Below, piece after piece: positions 23,370 to 36,896 of a stretch of DNA of 64,000 nt. Position 1 is the first letter of the stretch. Every line of letters starts with the position of its first letter. The notes below the pieces were generated by a model that worked only from the letters and a program-made list of their open reading frames with translations, ran no database searches and was not told the DNA's origin. The DNA comes from Garcia nutans (Eukaryota > Streptophyta > Magnoliopsida > Malpighiales > Euphorbiaceae), in NCBI GenBank assembly GCA_947685225.1, contig CANTUV010000072.1:4402001-4466000 (forward strand), in the 5' to 3' direction. The position numbers were made by a program, and so were the translations under genes.

Positions 23370-26300
23370 ACATAATATCGGCATTAAAATTTATATATAT
23401 ATATATATAATAACATGTGTAATTATTTGAAATTTAAGATGGATTTTAGTAAGATACTTGCATTAGAATAAATATATGTATAAACAAGTACAAGGATAAT
23501 TTGAAAGAAATGTTTAAATAAGTGTTATCATAGTTGGGGTAGGGAAATTTGTAAATTTCTCTACAATTTAAATACCTGAACTTATTATAATGAAAAAAGT
23601 GCATCTATTATATTAATATTTGGATTGTATTAAATAGTAATAATTTAAACTTGGTACAATAGTATATTTATTAGTTGTTAAACAATTGCATATTCAGGTT
23701 AGAATAAAACATATTTAGTAAGTGAATTTACTTTGCAAAGTTAGAAAGGATCATGAACCTAGTTACTATATTAAGTAAGGAGGTGGGAATATGTATTAGA
23801 ACACCCATTATGATCCTAAGAAGCTAAACCCACAATCCTAGTATGGATTAGGGAACAAATGTCATTAAAATGATGTTGCATGAGAAATGTGTAATATTGC
23901 TTGTAAATGAGTAGTAAGTGTGTCATTATAAATGAATTAAGGGAATAAAATATAACAAATAACCAATTAAGGGTGAAAATTTGGTGGGTTACATTTAGGA
24001 TTGAAAACTAAGCTTTCCAAGATTTTTAATATGTAGCAACCTTTTTACATGCAAGAAAAGATAAAGACAAAGGAATATAAATTAACAACCTCAGAGAGAT
24101 ACAAAACAAATTAAAATTTTTATAATGGTCTTAAAACCATGAACATTCAATTGAGAAAAAGAGCTTTACAAGTAAAATTCAACAACTACCAATAAATATC
24201 TTAAAAAATGAGAGAAGTAACATTTTGGGAGGATCTTACACGAACCAGCGACTGTGTTCGGAAGGACAGTAACATGACTTGAAGAAAGTCTACAAGAGAT
24301 GAATGTTCTAAATATCCTTAACCTAAAAGCTTTATGATTTAGTTGATAATTTAATTGATGAATTAAATAATTGATTTAAGATATAAAATTAAATTGCGAA
24401 TTATATACATGATGTATGCTGAAATTTATGCTTTTGTTCTGTAATGTGGTTTTGTCTGAATTTCTAAACTAACCTAGAGAGGATCAATAAGGATGAAATT
24501 TTACTTGGGAGTTTATCTATGTACTATTAGTTGGTTTCAGAAATTTCATAATTTTTAAAGATCATTTGCTATAAAATAAAAATAGAAGAATATAGACTAC
24601 CATGGTTGTACCAGTACAGTCAAAATTTTAGGGTTTAAGAAACTCAATTGGAAACCATAGAAACATAACCCAAAAAATCTGAAATTTTCAAAATAAGCTT
24701 ACATGTATGTTTAGAAAATATTATTAAAATTTCATAAATTTTAATTAAGTTTTAATTATAAAAATAATATAAAACATTATACTGCTAGAGTAATGACTGA
24801 AAAACAAGAATCTATAGGGTTTAGAAAATACAATAAGAAAACATAAAAAGTGAAAGTATAAAAATCTAAAATTTTAGTTATAATTTCATATATATGTTTT
24901 GGTTAAGTCGTTAAAATTTCATAAATTTGTATGCATGTTTGTTACCTAAATAAAATTGAGAAATGGGTATTGCCAGTAAAGACAAAATGTGTAGGTTTGG
25001 AAAACCTAATTTTTAAATATAATAAAGGTACTTAGAAAAATATTAAATTTCAAATATAAGTTTATTTTTTGTCTAAAAATTATGTTTAGATCTGTATACT
25101 TTTTTTAATGACCATTTAATACCAAGAAAAAATTGGGAAATAGAAACTGCCAGAGAAAAAAGGAATCTGGCATATTTGAAGCGTTGAGAAATAAATTAAG
25201 TTTTATGTAGCTAATGGATAGAGAAAATTATGAAAATTTATATAAATTTGAAAATGTGTGAAGAATGAATATAGAGTTTTCTAATCAAGGTTTATAAAAG
25301 ATAATTTTAATAATTGATTTATTATGTAAGTATATTGATTACTTTACTAAAGAAAAGATAGCTTGGGTTAAATAAGGATTTTATGACTAATTATGAGTAA
25401 TTAAAAGATAAACTATATTATAGTTATATTTTACTATAAGTATAAGACAATATTGATTATTATATACATGGATATAAGAATTTAAAATTTATATGTTTTA
25501 TCAATGTGAATCTTCATAAATGAAATATATCTATTAAAGTTTAATAATTATTATTGATTTCTACCAAAGGGCATAATTATGAAATGACTATATTATTATT
25601 TGAGTTACTATTCTTAAAATAAGTTTCTGAGAATAATTTGTTGATTTTCCTATATAAAGTATATATATAGATTTTAATATTGAGTTACTATAATTATTTT
25701 AAAGGAATTTCAAAATAAGAGTTAAAGAAATTTGAAAGTTATAAAGTTATAGTGTGTGTATATATATACACATATGCTTATCTAGTCTAAAGAGAGAGTT
25801 TGGTAACATAAGAATTAATTATAATTTACCATGCAAGATATGTGTGGGAGCTAGGTCAAGGGGATAAGAAGATTAGGGTTTAAGTAAATTAAATGAATAA
25901 AGAATATAAATCATGTATATGTGTTGGTTTCTAGTATTTCTCAATGGCATACCTAAGAAATATTGTTCTATATAAATTAATGTATTATCTAAGAATTTAG
26001 ATAAAAAATAATATACCCTGGTGAAGTTAGTTATAATTGTCAAGTAATATGATTATACAAGATTAAGTAATACAACAATGATAGTTAATTAATTAAGATT
26101 AATTAGCAAAAGAAAAGCAAATGCTAATATAAAATATCTAAATAATCCAAAAGTGAGGAAGTAAATGGTGATTTACATCTACGGTTACTGTTAGAAAAAA
26201 GCTAATTAATAAACTGAGAATAAGAAATTAAGATGAATATAACAAGAAATTAAGATGAATATTCGATATTATTAGGATATAGAATTTTATAGATAGAATA

Positions 26301-26753
26301 TGTAAATAAATACTTGTAAACTAGTATAATAAATGAAAATATATTCCATGGTGGAAAAATACCTTAAAAATGAGATAAATCAAGAATAAACTAATATATA
26401 TATATTAAGTATAAAAGAAATAATATATAAATAATTAGAGAATTTTATTCTAATGAATAAAATATTAAGAGTAAATAAATGCATTTTTATTTTGTGGTCT
26501 GAATAAATATAGAATTTTATTTTAAGGAATAAAATATTAAGAGTAATAATCACATTTATGTATTATAATAAGTTTTTTGAATAAACTATGTTCTGTGATA
26601 ATAAGCCTTCCAAGGAAATGTCTTCTGAGATTAACTCGATGATATAGCATGATTTTTTGATATTCATATTGGCAGAGTCCAACCCTAGTAGGGGTTAAAC
26701 TACTAGGAAATGTACAAAAGTGTTCTGAAATGCACATAATGGATAAGTTATTG
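23370..26753. other. AT-rich non-coding stretch, probable internal remnant of a non-autonomous element
   Basis: No open frame above about 60 codons and no recognised domain. Several diverged blocks of roughly 200 bp recur (24560-25200) with phrases such as TTAAAATTTCATAAATTT and TGCCAG. Similar phrases in the same order appear on the minus strand of 36010-36600, inside the non-coding element at 29815-40031. I therefore take this as an old internal domain of a related element, without visible PBS or PPT. Confidence 0.4.
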
Positions 26754-27426
26754 TGTAATGTTTAAAATTTTAAATACTAAACTTTGATTTAATATTGATA
26801 ATTGATAATGAATTGTGATATAAGTGGTATGGATAAGTGATTTAAATAGTGGATCTTAAAAATTTACTGAAGAAAATTATGTATTTTTATGGTTTTGCAA
26901 GATTAAAAATCAAATTAGAATCAAAGGACAAGAAAGAGAGTGCACCGTAGCTAAGATGAGATTGGCCACACTAAATTAAGTTGTATATATAGGTGTATGA
27001 ATAGGTGTATTTATGTAGAAACTTCTCTTTCTTTCTTCTTCTTTCTTCTTACCACGTTCATCACCATCTTTGCCACCAAAACTCCTTTCTTCCTTTCTTC
27101 CAAGACTTTGATCAAAACCTAAGAGAAAATAATATTTAGTTATAAGTTTTTAGAAGATTAAGTTGGAATAGTTGAGATTATCAACAAGTGATTAGAGAAA
27201 AAGAAGAGTTTGAAGAGGTATGTGCTTATGTATTTTTTATTTGAAACTATCTGAATTTCTATGAATTTATTGTTTAAAATGATTGATTGGGTTGTCTTGA
27301 TGAGTTTTTACTAAAAAAATATTTAATATATGATCTTTCTATGTTGAAGAAACTAGTTTTGATCCATTGATATAATATATTTGGATATATGGAATTTAAG
27401 TTGATAAGTGTTAGAAATACAAAGTT

Positions 27427-27725
27427 TTGCTTGACACCACCAGTGACACGGCCATGTCACTGGGTGTGTCAACGATGTTGTGTTTCAATATTGAAGACAT
27501 GACCAGTAACATGCCCGTGTCATTAGGCGTGTCATAGCTACTGTGATAAAAGATAAATGACACGACTAGTGACACGCCCGTATCAATGGGCGTGTCGTAG
27601 CTACTGTAATACAACTTAAATGATAGGGCCAGAGGCACGCACAAGTCATTGGACATGTCAAAACTTCTATGAGAATGAGCTTATTACACGGTAAATGACA
27701 CACCCATGTCACTTTGCATGTCACT
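27427..27725. repeat. GC-rich CACG/CGTG hairpin island, family 4 LTR
   Basis: Repeated GACACG...CGTGTC inverted pairs, about four units of 60-70 bp, with CATAGCTACTGTGAT after a unit at about 27531. The chromovirus LTR minus strand carries the same phrase after its island, tying these two LTR families together. Confidence 0.72.
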
Positions 27726-28404
27726 TGAAGAAATTGCTCAAATTAACTTTTTACTTTGTTTTTCATTTGTAATTCTAGCTATAACGATATAAGTTCTCAA
27801 AGTGTAAAGGATTTCTTTTTGAAGTTAACCCTAATTAGTAGTGTACTAGATTTATTTGAATATATGATAAAATATGTGTGATACTAAGTGTTGGTCAAAG
27901 AATTGTTTCATTGAAGTGTTGTGCATAATTTAATGTTAATTAATAACTATTGAATTGCCCAAATCATACTGATTTTAGATCTAGCTTGGGATTAAATGGC
28001 TAGCCAAAGGGAGGATATCCAATGTGATAGTGGGCACTTTGTGCCATCAATAGACACTCTGTGTCACCATACTCAGTGGGCATTTGTGTCATAGTGAGCC
28101 ATTGGCTAAAATTTTATATAGTGGATATTAAATTGCCAACAGTGACCCGTTATCCAAACCTAGAATATGAGTTCAATGTGCATGGGCATAATTAAAGAAG
28201 TTATCTACTTTGAAAATAATGTTTTATATGGTTATTGTTAAATTAATCGATTTTACATTTAAATGTGTTCAGTATTTCAAGGTTCAATGGATTTATTTTT
28301 TCCTTTATTTAATGTTCTAAAAGTAATACTTTTTATTGTTTCTAAACTATTTAATGTTTAGATCCCTTTCCTTTAATTTTTTTTGCATATTGTGAATACA
28401 TAAG

Positions 28405-28453
28405 CACTACTAAGCTTTACTTAGCATGTTAGAACTATTTTCTGATGCGCAGA
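28405..28453 (+). other. Double-hairpin element, family 4 LTR
   Basis: First stem CTAAG-CTTTA-CTTAG (28410-28424); second stem GCAT (28424-28427) with ATGC (28445-28448), followed by GCAGA. The second stem differs in sequence from every other copy yet still pairs. Confidence 0.68.
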
Positions 28454-28851
28454 TCAAACAAGAAGAGTTGAGATTGCAGAGTGAGAGATTTACTTTCCTA
28501 GTCAATTGCATCATAAAGGTTCAATAACAATATTGTAAATATTGTGTTTTGTATAGTTCACATGGAAATACCTTATAATTTTGTATGATAGTTGTACAAG
28601 TTTGAGAGTAGTTTGAGAATTTTATTAATGTAAGTTATCAACAGGACTTCTTTATAATTTAACAGATATATGTTTGTAATATGGGATTGGTTATAGTACT
28701 TACTTTGAAAGCTTAACAATTGCATTAATAATTAGAAGTATTTTTTATTTATTTCTTTAATACATACATAGACACATATGTAGAACAAATGTGAATATTA
28801 GGTGACATCTCCTATGTATAATTAAGTATATAGGCTATGTTGGGTGTTACA

Positions 28852-29814
28852 TACTGCCCTAATTATTGTGGCCTCTACCTATCTGCTGTGGATTTTGACC
28901 TATGGTTTTTGACCTATATGTTCTGATCTGTCATATGAACCCTTTTCAAATTAATCTTTAAACACATCTAGACTCTTAAACTTGGGATGAAATCCCACCA
29001 AAAACTCAAATCCAACAACCAAAAAATTAAAATTTTGGGCAACTAAAGAGGAATTTTTGCAGTTTCTTTAGAGAAATTGAAGATTTGGTGGAATTGACTC
29101 ATTGGTTGCAATTTTAATCTTTGTTCCTCTTTATTTTTACATAATTCTTCTTATAAACTTATTTGCTTATGGTTTTCTTTGAGTCTTGATGGTTGAAAAA
29201 TTGATTAATAGCTAAAAAAATGAGCCTAAAATGAGTTTTAATATCAATTTGGTAATCATTAATATTTAAGATTGATTTGGTTGATTTTCTTAACAAAAAA
29301 AAATGAATCCTTGAATGTGATTTTGGACATTCCATTGATGTTGGTTCCCTCTTACCGAATTTGGAATTAAAGAACATGGATTTTGAACCTTAAAACCTTT
29401 TGAATAGGCCTTATGGACATTGATTGAACCCTTGCTTGATATGGACTTGTTGTTTGGACATCGAATCCAACCCTTTGGACATTATTTGAAAAAAAACGAA
29501 TTTGAACTTTTCCAGGACAATAGTAAACATGATTTAAACATGGAAAGTCTGCTAGAATTTGATCCCCAAATAGACTTGAACTTTGAATCATTGCCAGAAA
29601 AAAAAAAAAAAAAAAAACTCAATCTTGAAGGTTTAATATGGTTCTTTAACTTATTTTTTAACATGTTTTAAGAAACTTGGGATGATAGTTTGATATTTTG
29701 AATGAGAAATAGGATTTCCTTTAATTGATCTCTATTGCTTCAATAAATCTATCGTAATAATTTTTACATTGGTTTTGCCTTCAATTTGCTTTTTTTGGCT
29801 ATAATGTGATGATT
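28852..29814 (+). other. Old sequence, probably decayed Tat LTR; host of the 29815 insertion
   Basis: Non-coding. TTGGTGGAATTGACTCATTGG at about 29083 resembles the GGTGGAGCCAACAAATGATGG motif of the Tat LTRs at a comparable position, and a run of 19 A lies near 29600. The right continuation (40037-40331 and 42519-43025) ends like a Tat LTR. No open frame is convincing. Confidence 0.4.
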
Positions 29815-30424
29815 TGTAACACCCTTATACCCTATATACGTACAATACATATTTTCAGCATATGTAAAATACGCATATATGGTATAAAAATGTCACAGAC
29901 CGATTTAATAAAAATTTTCACATTTCTATTTTAAGATTTCAAATACTAATATATAAAATAAATAGTATATAAATATTCTTTGCTTGTTATAGGAATCCAA
30001 AATAAATATTTTATATGAAAATCTCTGGGAAAAATTCGCCAGAGTTTTGTTTGTAATTTGAACGTTTCCAAAATTCAACAAAACACAACATGCATAAAAC
30101 AAACACTCCAAATAAAATCAATTCACCAATTTACCAATACTTCTCAATTTCTCCATATTTTCTCAAAATACTTATATATATAGGTATATATATCAACATT
30201 ATATATAAAATCCCATCTTAAACAAAATTATTCAAATCATTCTTTACAATTTACAATATATGCTTCAAAAACATATCATAACATACATAATATAAAAAAT
30301 GTACATGCTGGCAACTGGCTCTGATCTTGATATACCCAAAATAGCTCTTCAAGCTCAATAAATACAAACCTAGACCCGACCAAGTCTAGTAAAACTCTCC
30401 GGCTCTACCAAAACGTCCATGACA

Positions 30425-30470
30425 CCTGCGCGACGAATTACAATCTCGCTAAGCCGAAGCCTAGTGGTAC
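30425..30470 (-). other. Double-hairpin element with UUCG loop, family 5 left LTR
   Basis: On the minus strand the first stem is CTAGGC-TTCG-GCTTAG (30449-30464); as RNA it closes a cUUCGg tetraloop. The second stem is GCGA...TCGC, weaker than in the other families. Confidence 0.75.
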
Positions 30471-30654
30471 AAACTTTGATAATAATAAAAAAGTAAAGTA
30501 ATGCCAATGTACAATGCATATAGAGGTCACATCATTTCACTTTCTTATATTTTTCAAATATTTTATACTTACAACTCATAACATTATATTGCTCAATTGT
30601 ATCACTATTCATAATTCACATTAAAGCAAAGACAAGCATGGGCCCAATAAGGAT

Positions 30655-30986
30655 CTAATATGCTATTCAAAGTTCAGAGTTACTACTTTGGTCCATAATG
30701 ACACCATGTGTCTAGCCCGTAGGAAATATATATATCCATGGATAATGTAACAGCCCCAGTCTCTTGGACCTCAACCCGGCTAGACCCTTAGGCCCCAGTA
30801 TCTTGGTCCTCAAACCGGCTAGACTGCTACGGTTTTTGAGGCTTACGACCCAGTCTTTTCACCCCAAAAACATCATATTTATCATTTATCAGCTGGGCTC
30901 GGCTTACGACCCGGTCTTTTCACCTGCCCAGCAATTCATAAGCATGCCGCCAAACCCAGAACTCTAAAAATTGAATAACATACTAT
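30655..30986 (-). repeat. Inverted-repeat cassette, family 5 left LTR
   Basis: Arm CTAATATGCTATTCAAAGTT (30655 on) is answered by AACTCTAAAAATTGAATAAC (30960 on). The enclosed repeats read CCAGTCTCTTGGACC, CCTCAACCCGGCTAGAC and GGCTTACGACCC. The copy in the right LTR spans about 37736-38070. Confidence 0.78.
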
Positions 30987-33018
30987 GCACACAATTAATT
31001 CATTTATCTCATTATCAAATACTTTCACAATTCATTTCTCATTTTATTTCTCATAATCAAACTAGGCTCATTGCCTTATTTTCACTTTTTTTTTCTCATT
31101 TTTCTCATTTTTCACATCTTTCTCATTTTTCTCACTTTTCTCATTTTTTTCTCATTTTTATCAATATCAATTCATTTCATTATTCCACATATCTCGTTTT
31201 TGCATTCACAACACATTACCCAATTACTTTGGGTATTTTCACATAATATGCATATTTCACACTTTACACAATTTAGCCATTATCAATGGCTTTTTCACAA
31301 TGCATTTAACACATATATGACATTACAAATGTCATAACACATTATTCATACTCAATCAATGAACCAAGTAGCTTAACACATTTTTCAACCAAAATGTGTT
31401 AAGTCCAAATGTCATGCAAATATAAACATTATACTCAAAGTTTGTACATACCTCTACTAGCAACCCAAAACAAGCTTAATACAACCTCCAATCCTATCCT
31501 TCCAACTTGCCCTTCACCACTTGGATGAAGCAAATCAACCTCCCTCAATACCTATACCAAATGTGATCATACATAATCATTTAATATCATATTCTAAGGT
31601 ATTCTCAACATCAAACCAGAATTAAACATCACTCTAAACCAAATCCCAAAATTAAGCTTCACCTCACTTTAACTTTAAAAAACCATATCAAGCCATTTAA
31701 ATTAGTGTTTTAAGTTTATTAATATCATTAAAAATATATTTTAATATATTTAAATCATTTACATTATAACAATACACTCTTATACACAAAATCTCAAAAA
31801 TGGCATAACCTTCCCCCATTGAAGGTTTTCCATTCCAACACAATCCATTACTCATTTCAAGCTTATATTCATCACTTTTAACACTAAACAACATGCTTAA
31901 ACAAATAAAATCACACAATTCAACTACTTTGGAAAATCACTTTTCCAAAACCCTAAATCTCCACTTCCATTCACAAACTCCAACCAAACACAACCAAATC
32001 CAATATTTGACTTTAAAATACTTATTTATGTATCAAAACAACTCATTTGGAATCAATTTACACATTAAAAATCATGATTTCAAAACCCCAAAAATTACAT
32101 AACCCTAAATTCTCTCTCTTCACCAATCTTACCCAAACTCAACCATTCCTTTAATCCAACCTTAAAATCATTAATAACCAATCAAAAAAACTTCATTCAT
32201 ATCCAATTAAGCAATTAAATCATGCTACTATAGAATTCCAAAATTTACATAACACACTTTTCCATAGAATTTAAAATTTTGGTAAGAAAACTTACCAATT
32301 GATAAAGAAACTTCTAAAACTCCACTTGAATCCTTAAAATCTCTTCAATTTTTGGAGTATGGAAGAAGCAAATCCCTCTCTTGAAGCCATGAAATTCAGC
32401 CTTGAAGGAAAGAAGAAGAAGAAGACTTTATTTTTTTTTATTTCTCTTTCCTTTCACCCTTTAATTTTAAACCATATATATATATTAAAATTATTTAACA
32501 ATTTATTTAATAAATTAAAAGTCCTAAATTTCCTATTCCATTCAAAAATAATTTATTTTTGAATTATTTTATTAATATTAAATTTCTAAAATTTAATTAC
32601 CAAAATACCCTTTTACTTTGACTTTTCTTTTAAAAAGTGTTGACTTTTATATGTTATGTATATTTTACATATATATCACATATATTATCCACTTTTTCTT
32701 TTAAAACCCTTCATTTTTTATTTAAAACTATTAATTTAATTTATCCATTTAAATTATAATTTATTTTATCAAATTTTCAAAAAATAGAACTTTTCAAAAT
32801 TTTAGGATATTACAGATATGCACAAGTAATGTGTATCTTATATACACATCAAATGTACCTTATATGTGTATTAAATATTAAGTATGTAATGTATTAATCC
32901 AACATATACAATTAATATACCATATGTATATATTATATACTCTAGATATATATATTGAGCATATACAATTTATATCTCCAAATACTTATTTAATTTCTCC
33001 AAAATCACAGATGTTACA

Positions 33019-33055
33019 ATTTTCTCCCCCTTAAATAATTTCGTCATCGAAATTA
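33019..33055 (-). other. PPT and pre-PPT hairpin, family 5 element
   Basis: The minus strand reads TAATTTCGATGACGAAATTA (33036-33055, 8-bp stem, 4-base loop), then AAGGGGGAGAAAAT up to the LTR edge. Confidence 0.85.
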
Positions 33056-36000
33056 TCCAGTATAGTAATAAATCATCCAAATCATTATTTTACTAGATTA
33101 CATAATTTCTATTCTCCCCCTTAGATTCATTCTTAATTTCCTTTTTACCATTCCCTAACACATCATTATACTATCTATTTACTCAAACAGTCACAACAAA
33201 TTATTATATCTTCAATCGAATTATCATTAGACAAAAATTAGTTATTCTCTTTAATATAAATACCCACACACCTATTACATTCAAAATATTTGATCACTTC
33301 ATTAACTTAAAAATATACTCTCATCACCTCAAATTCAAATGTTGATAACTTTTATCTTAACACAATAATTTTACACATCTTCACTTTGATCCTATTCTTT
33401 ATACAATTACAACATATTAATTTGACATCACCATTATACAACAACAAAATCTTATTTCCTTATTAAAATTCATTCCAATTATACTATAACTAACACTTTT
33501 CTCTTATAATTATTTGAAACTAATATAACTTAGCTCCTTTCTTATGCATATACATATCAAAATGTTGTATTATGCATATTATCATATAGCTCGCATATTC
33601 TTAATATAACTACACACATTGAATTTCAATAAATACTTGTAAACTTATTACATTTTGGATCAATTGATCTAACTATCACAATATGACCATCACAACATTA
33701 TTCTATTCTGACCAACCTTTTGTCCATTTTAAATTCATCAATCTGTTTTCAATTCATGACCTAATTCTATTAGGTCAAATTTATTCTCAAATTTTAATTC
33801 TCTTCGAATTCATCATTATAGATAATATTCAATTCCTCTAGTCTCGTTTACTTTACACATCATTTTTATCAACTTATTCATTTTATACCACTTTCAAACA
33901 CATTTATTATAACTCTTACTCACATTTCATAATTCCTTTCATTTATCATTTTCTCACACTTCTTATAGTTACCCCTATTTTCACAAATCACTTTTCTTAT
34001 AAATTATTTAAAGCTCATCATATTTTTACAATTCTCTTCTGTTTCCACACTTTCTATAATTATAAACAAATTTGTAGTATAAAATAATAAGATACAACTA
34101 TGCAAACCATAAGTCTTGACCATGTTTCTTGAAGCATAACTATCAATCTCACTAAAACTATCCAACGGTCATGCCATAATAATGGTCACATCCGTGGCTT
34201 ATAAATAAATATTATCCTTCTATCATTCTTCTTCAAACATTTCTAATCACAATGCTAAGTTCGTATCGCAAAAGTCACATATTCATTTTCTAATCTTTTG
34301 ATACACAAAAAAGTTAATACGCTTCAGCTCTATTTCAAAGCAATTTACTCTTGATCACTTGATCATCATTAGCCTAACTCATATTTCAACAATATTATCA
34401 TTAACATCTCTTACATATACACACTCATTCATATGCTAATTTACACAATTTCCATTTATTACTCCATTTCTAATCTATCTCTTATAAAAATTTTCATTCA
34501 TTTTTTTTTCACTTCCATACTTTCTTGATTATACTTTCCTTTTTCCTTACAATCTCTTATTTATACGCATATACTTTAGGCCCAAAACACTATACAATCA
34601 TGAAGTTCAGTTGTTAAAATAACAATTTCACCGTCCAGCACTATTCGGGTCCATTCTCAATCTCAATTCATCACATGACCTAACTCTACGCAAGTCAAGA
34701 CCTAATCTCTCTTAGGTCTATTAATACATGAAATATCATTCTCAATATCACCAGACACGTATTTGTATAAGGTAGTAAACACTCGATAATATTTTTTTTA
34801 ATTATTCACATACACCTTCATAAGTCATAATCACAATGTGACTTACTTTCCGTATTTTCTTACATATCATATTTGTGTTCATATAGAAAAAAAAAATCTC
34901 ATCACACAAATCATACAATTATACTCAATTCCTCTTTTACATACAACCTATATAAAGTTAACATTTATCACCTTTCAGAGAACATTATCATTTCTCATTC
35001 TTTTGACATTACTTAGGTTATTCTTCAATTCAACATATATACACGCTCTGACCACAACATAATTAACATCTTCCTTATTCAATCGCCCATCTCTTAAATA
35101 AGTTTCTTATTATATATATATATATATATTAACACTTCACATAAATCTTAGTCACGATTCCAATGTGACATCTCTCTCACATTTGTTTTTTGCATTGATC
35201 ACACCTTTCATATTCATTTTCATCATTTCCAATTCAATTAACTAAAGTAACTCATTTTCAATTGCTTAATCATTTCCCTTTATTTCATAATAAATTTCTA
35301 TATTATCAACCACATTACACCTTAGATAGTACTTTTATAAGTAACATTACTCATTCAAAATTACTCCCATGCTTATTAAACATTAAACTATCAATATCTA
35401 AACAATCCTCATCGAAATTCCCTTACAACTCTAAATTTCCAATTTACTATTTTACTTAAACATGATTCTATTAATCTCACTTTCAAGAGCTAACTTTATA
35501 AACATTATTTTTATATTAATTTAACATCAAAACACATCACTTTCACAATTATGGAAACCCATTTCAAAAGTTCAAATTTCATATAATGCAACCAACAACA
35601 TGAACCTCACCAAATCTCACCCATATCACATTCTCAATCTTAAGATCATAACATTTACTTTTAAACAACACTAATTCATTTCCTTACAATAATTAACATC
35701 ATCCATTTAGATACTTTAATTTTACACACTCAACCCTAAATTATGTATCATTGTTCCATAATAAATAATTCGCTATCATATATAATTTCACTCTTTGATT
35801 TTAATTATGAACTCTTTGTTGCAAATTATTAAAAACTCCATATTCTTTTTATACTTATACCCATATGCATATAAATTTTTTATAATTTTCTTCATTCATT
35901 TGTCTCATAAAATTAATTTATTACTTATTTACACAAAACTGCATGGCTTCCTCAATTTCATGTCAATCTCACTTCCAATTTTTATATTCCTTACCAATTC

Positions 36001-36872
36001 TTTATAAAAGCTTGTAAAATTTTATCCATGTGCACTTGACACATATATGAACTTATATTTAAAGTTTTAGATTTTTCCAAGTTGATTTAATATATTTAAA
36101 AATTAAATCTTCCAAAATCAGAGAATCTATCTCTTTAATAATTTCTCTGGCAGCACCCGGTTGTCCATTTTTTTCAGGTATCAAACCTTAATACAAATTA
36201 ATGAAATTTTAACCATATGTTATAGGAATACATATGATATTGTGTGTAAATATTTAGATTTTTCTGGGTTGGTTTACCATAGTTTCTAGATTTATTGTTT
36301 TTTTCAATTTCTACAGATTTTGAGTTGCTGAAATTTCTCCAACAATATGTGTTCTTCTATTTTTCTTAATTATAGATCCATCTTTAAAATTTATAAAATT
36401 TTATACATTTGGATTCTAACATATAGAAAAACTTTCCATTAAATGTTCAAACTCATCCAACATTTCTAGATTTGTCCAACAATTCAGACAATATCACTTT
36501 TAGTACATCTATAAAATTTTCTGTAACTATCATGCTCATTTCTCAAACTTTTTATTTTTATATCTTAAATTATTTCCTAGATTGTTTTTCTAATTTCACT
36601 TATTCATAAATTGAATTAGCCATAAATTTTAAATTTCAAATAAAAGTTCCAAAAATTCTTAATCTATAATCTCTAGAATGACGTTTCCACTACGTCACTC
36701 TGATCTATGCAACCCAGATACCATCTCAACTCATATCCATTATATCAAATGAACATTGCCACATCAGGGATCAGATAAATTGCCAGTGTCAATGCATACA
36801 TTATAATTGAAAATTCATTTTTTTATCCCAATTTTCTCTCTCTATCATCCCACCTAGGTCGAGAACCTCAAA
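33056..36872 (-). other. Non-coding internal domain of the family 5 element
   Basis: AT-rich, with stop codons in all frames. On the minus strand it is colinear with 52961-56635 of the other non-coding element: 35156-35263 with about 54010-54125, 34805-34890 with 54255-54345, 34605-34690 with 54385-54460, 34308-34400 with 54645-54725, 33763-33800 with 55850-55890, and 33655-33690 with about 55975-56010. The part nearest the PBS (36010-36600) instead resembles 24400-25200. A (TA)n run lies at 35111-35129. No function beyond packaging and replication signals is suggested by anything I see. Confidence 0.8.
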
Positions 36873-36889
36873 CCTAGGCTCTGATACCA
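36873..36889 (-). other. Primer-binding site, family 5 element
   Basis: The minus strand reads TGGTATCAGAGCCTAGG, 7 bases from the LTR edge at 36897. It is identical in sequence and spacing to the chromovirus PBS at 16475-16491. Confidence 0.9.
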
Positions 36890-36896
36890 AAATAAA

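Larger units (their letters stand above)
26754..28851 (+). repeat. LTR, family 4 (probable solo LTR)
   Basis: Begins TGTAATGTTTAAAATTTT and ends TGGGTGTTACA, 2098 bp, plus orientation. Its first 600 bases align with the minus strand of the solo LTR at 7351-8670. A GC-rich island of CACGGCC/GGCGTGTC hairpins (27427-27720), GTGGGCA/TGTGTC repeats (28020-28090) and the double hairpin (28405-28453) follow. Flanks TATTG (26749-26753) and TACTG (28852-28856) would be a TSD with one mismatch. No PPT is seen upstream, which favours a solo LTR. Confidence 0.7.
29815..33018 (-). repeat. Family 5 element, 3' LTR (left copy)
   Basis: Starts TGTAACACCCTTATACCC and ends GATGTTACA. Holds a double hairpin (30425-30470), inverted-repeat arms (30655-30681, 30960-30986) around CCAGTCTCTTGGACC-type repeats, a CATTTTTCTCA-rich stretch (31075-31160), the perfect palindrome AGCCATTATCAATGGCT (about 31272) and a GAAGAAGAAG run (32412-32424). 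A second terminus-like sequence, GGATATTACA, lies 204 bp before the real end. Confidence 0.9.

Noticed and set aside
29420..29671. 83-codon frame with a poly-lysine run
   Set aside because: The run is a 19-A tract in old non-coding sequence. There is no similarity to a protein and no gene context.
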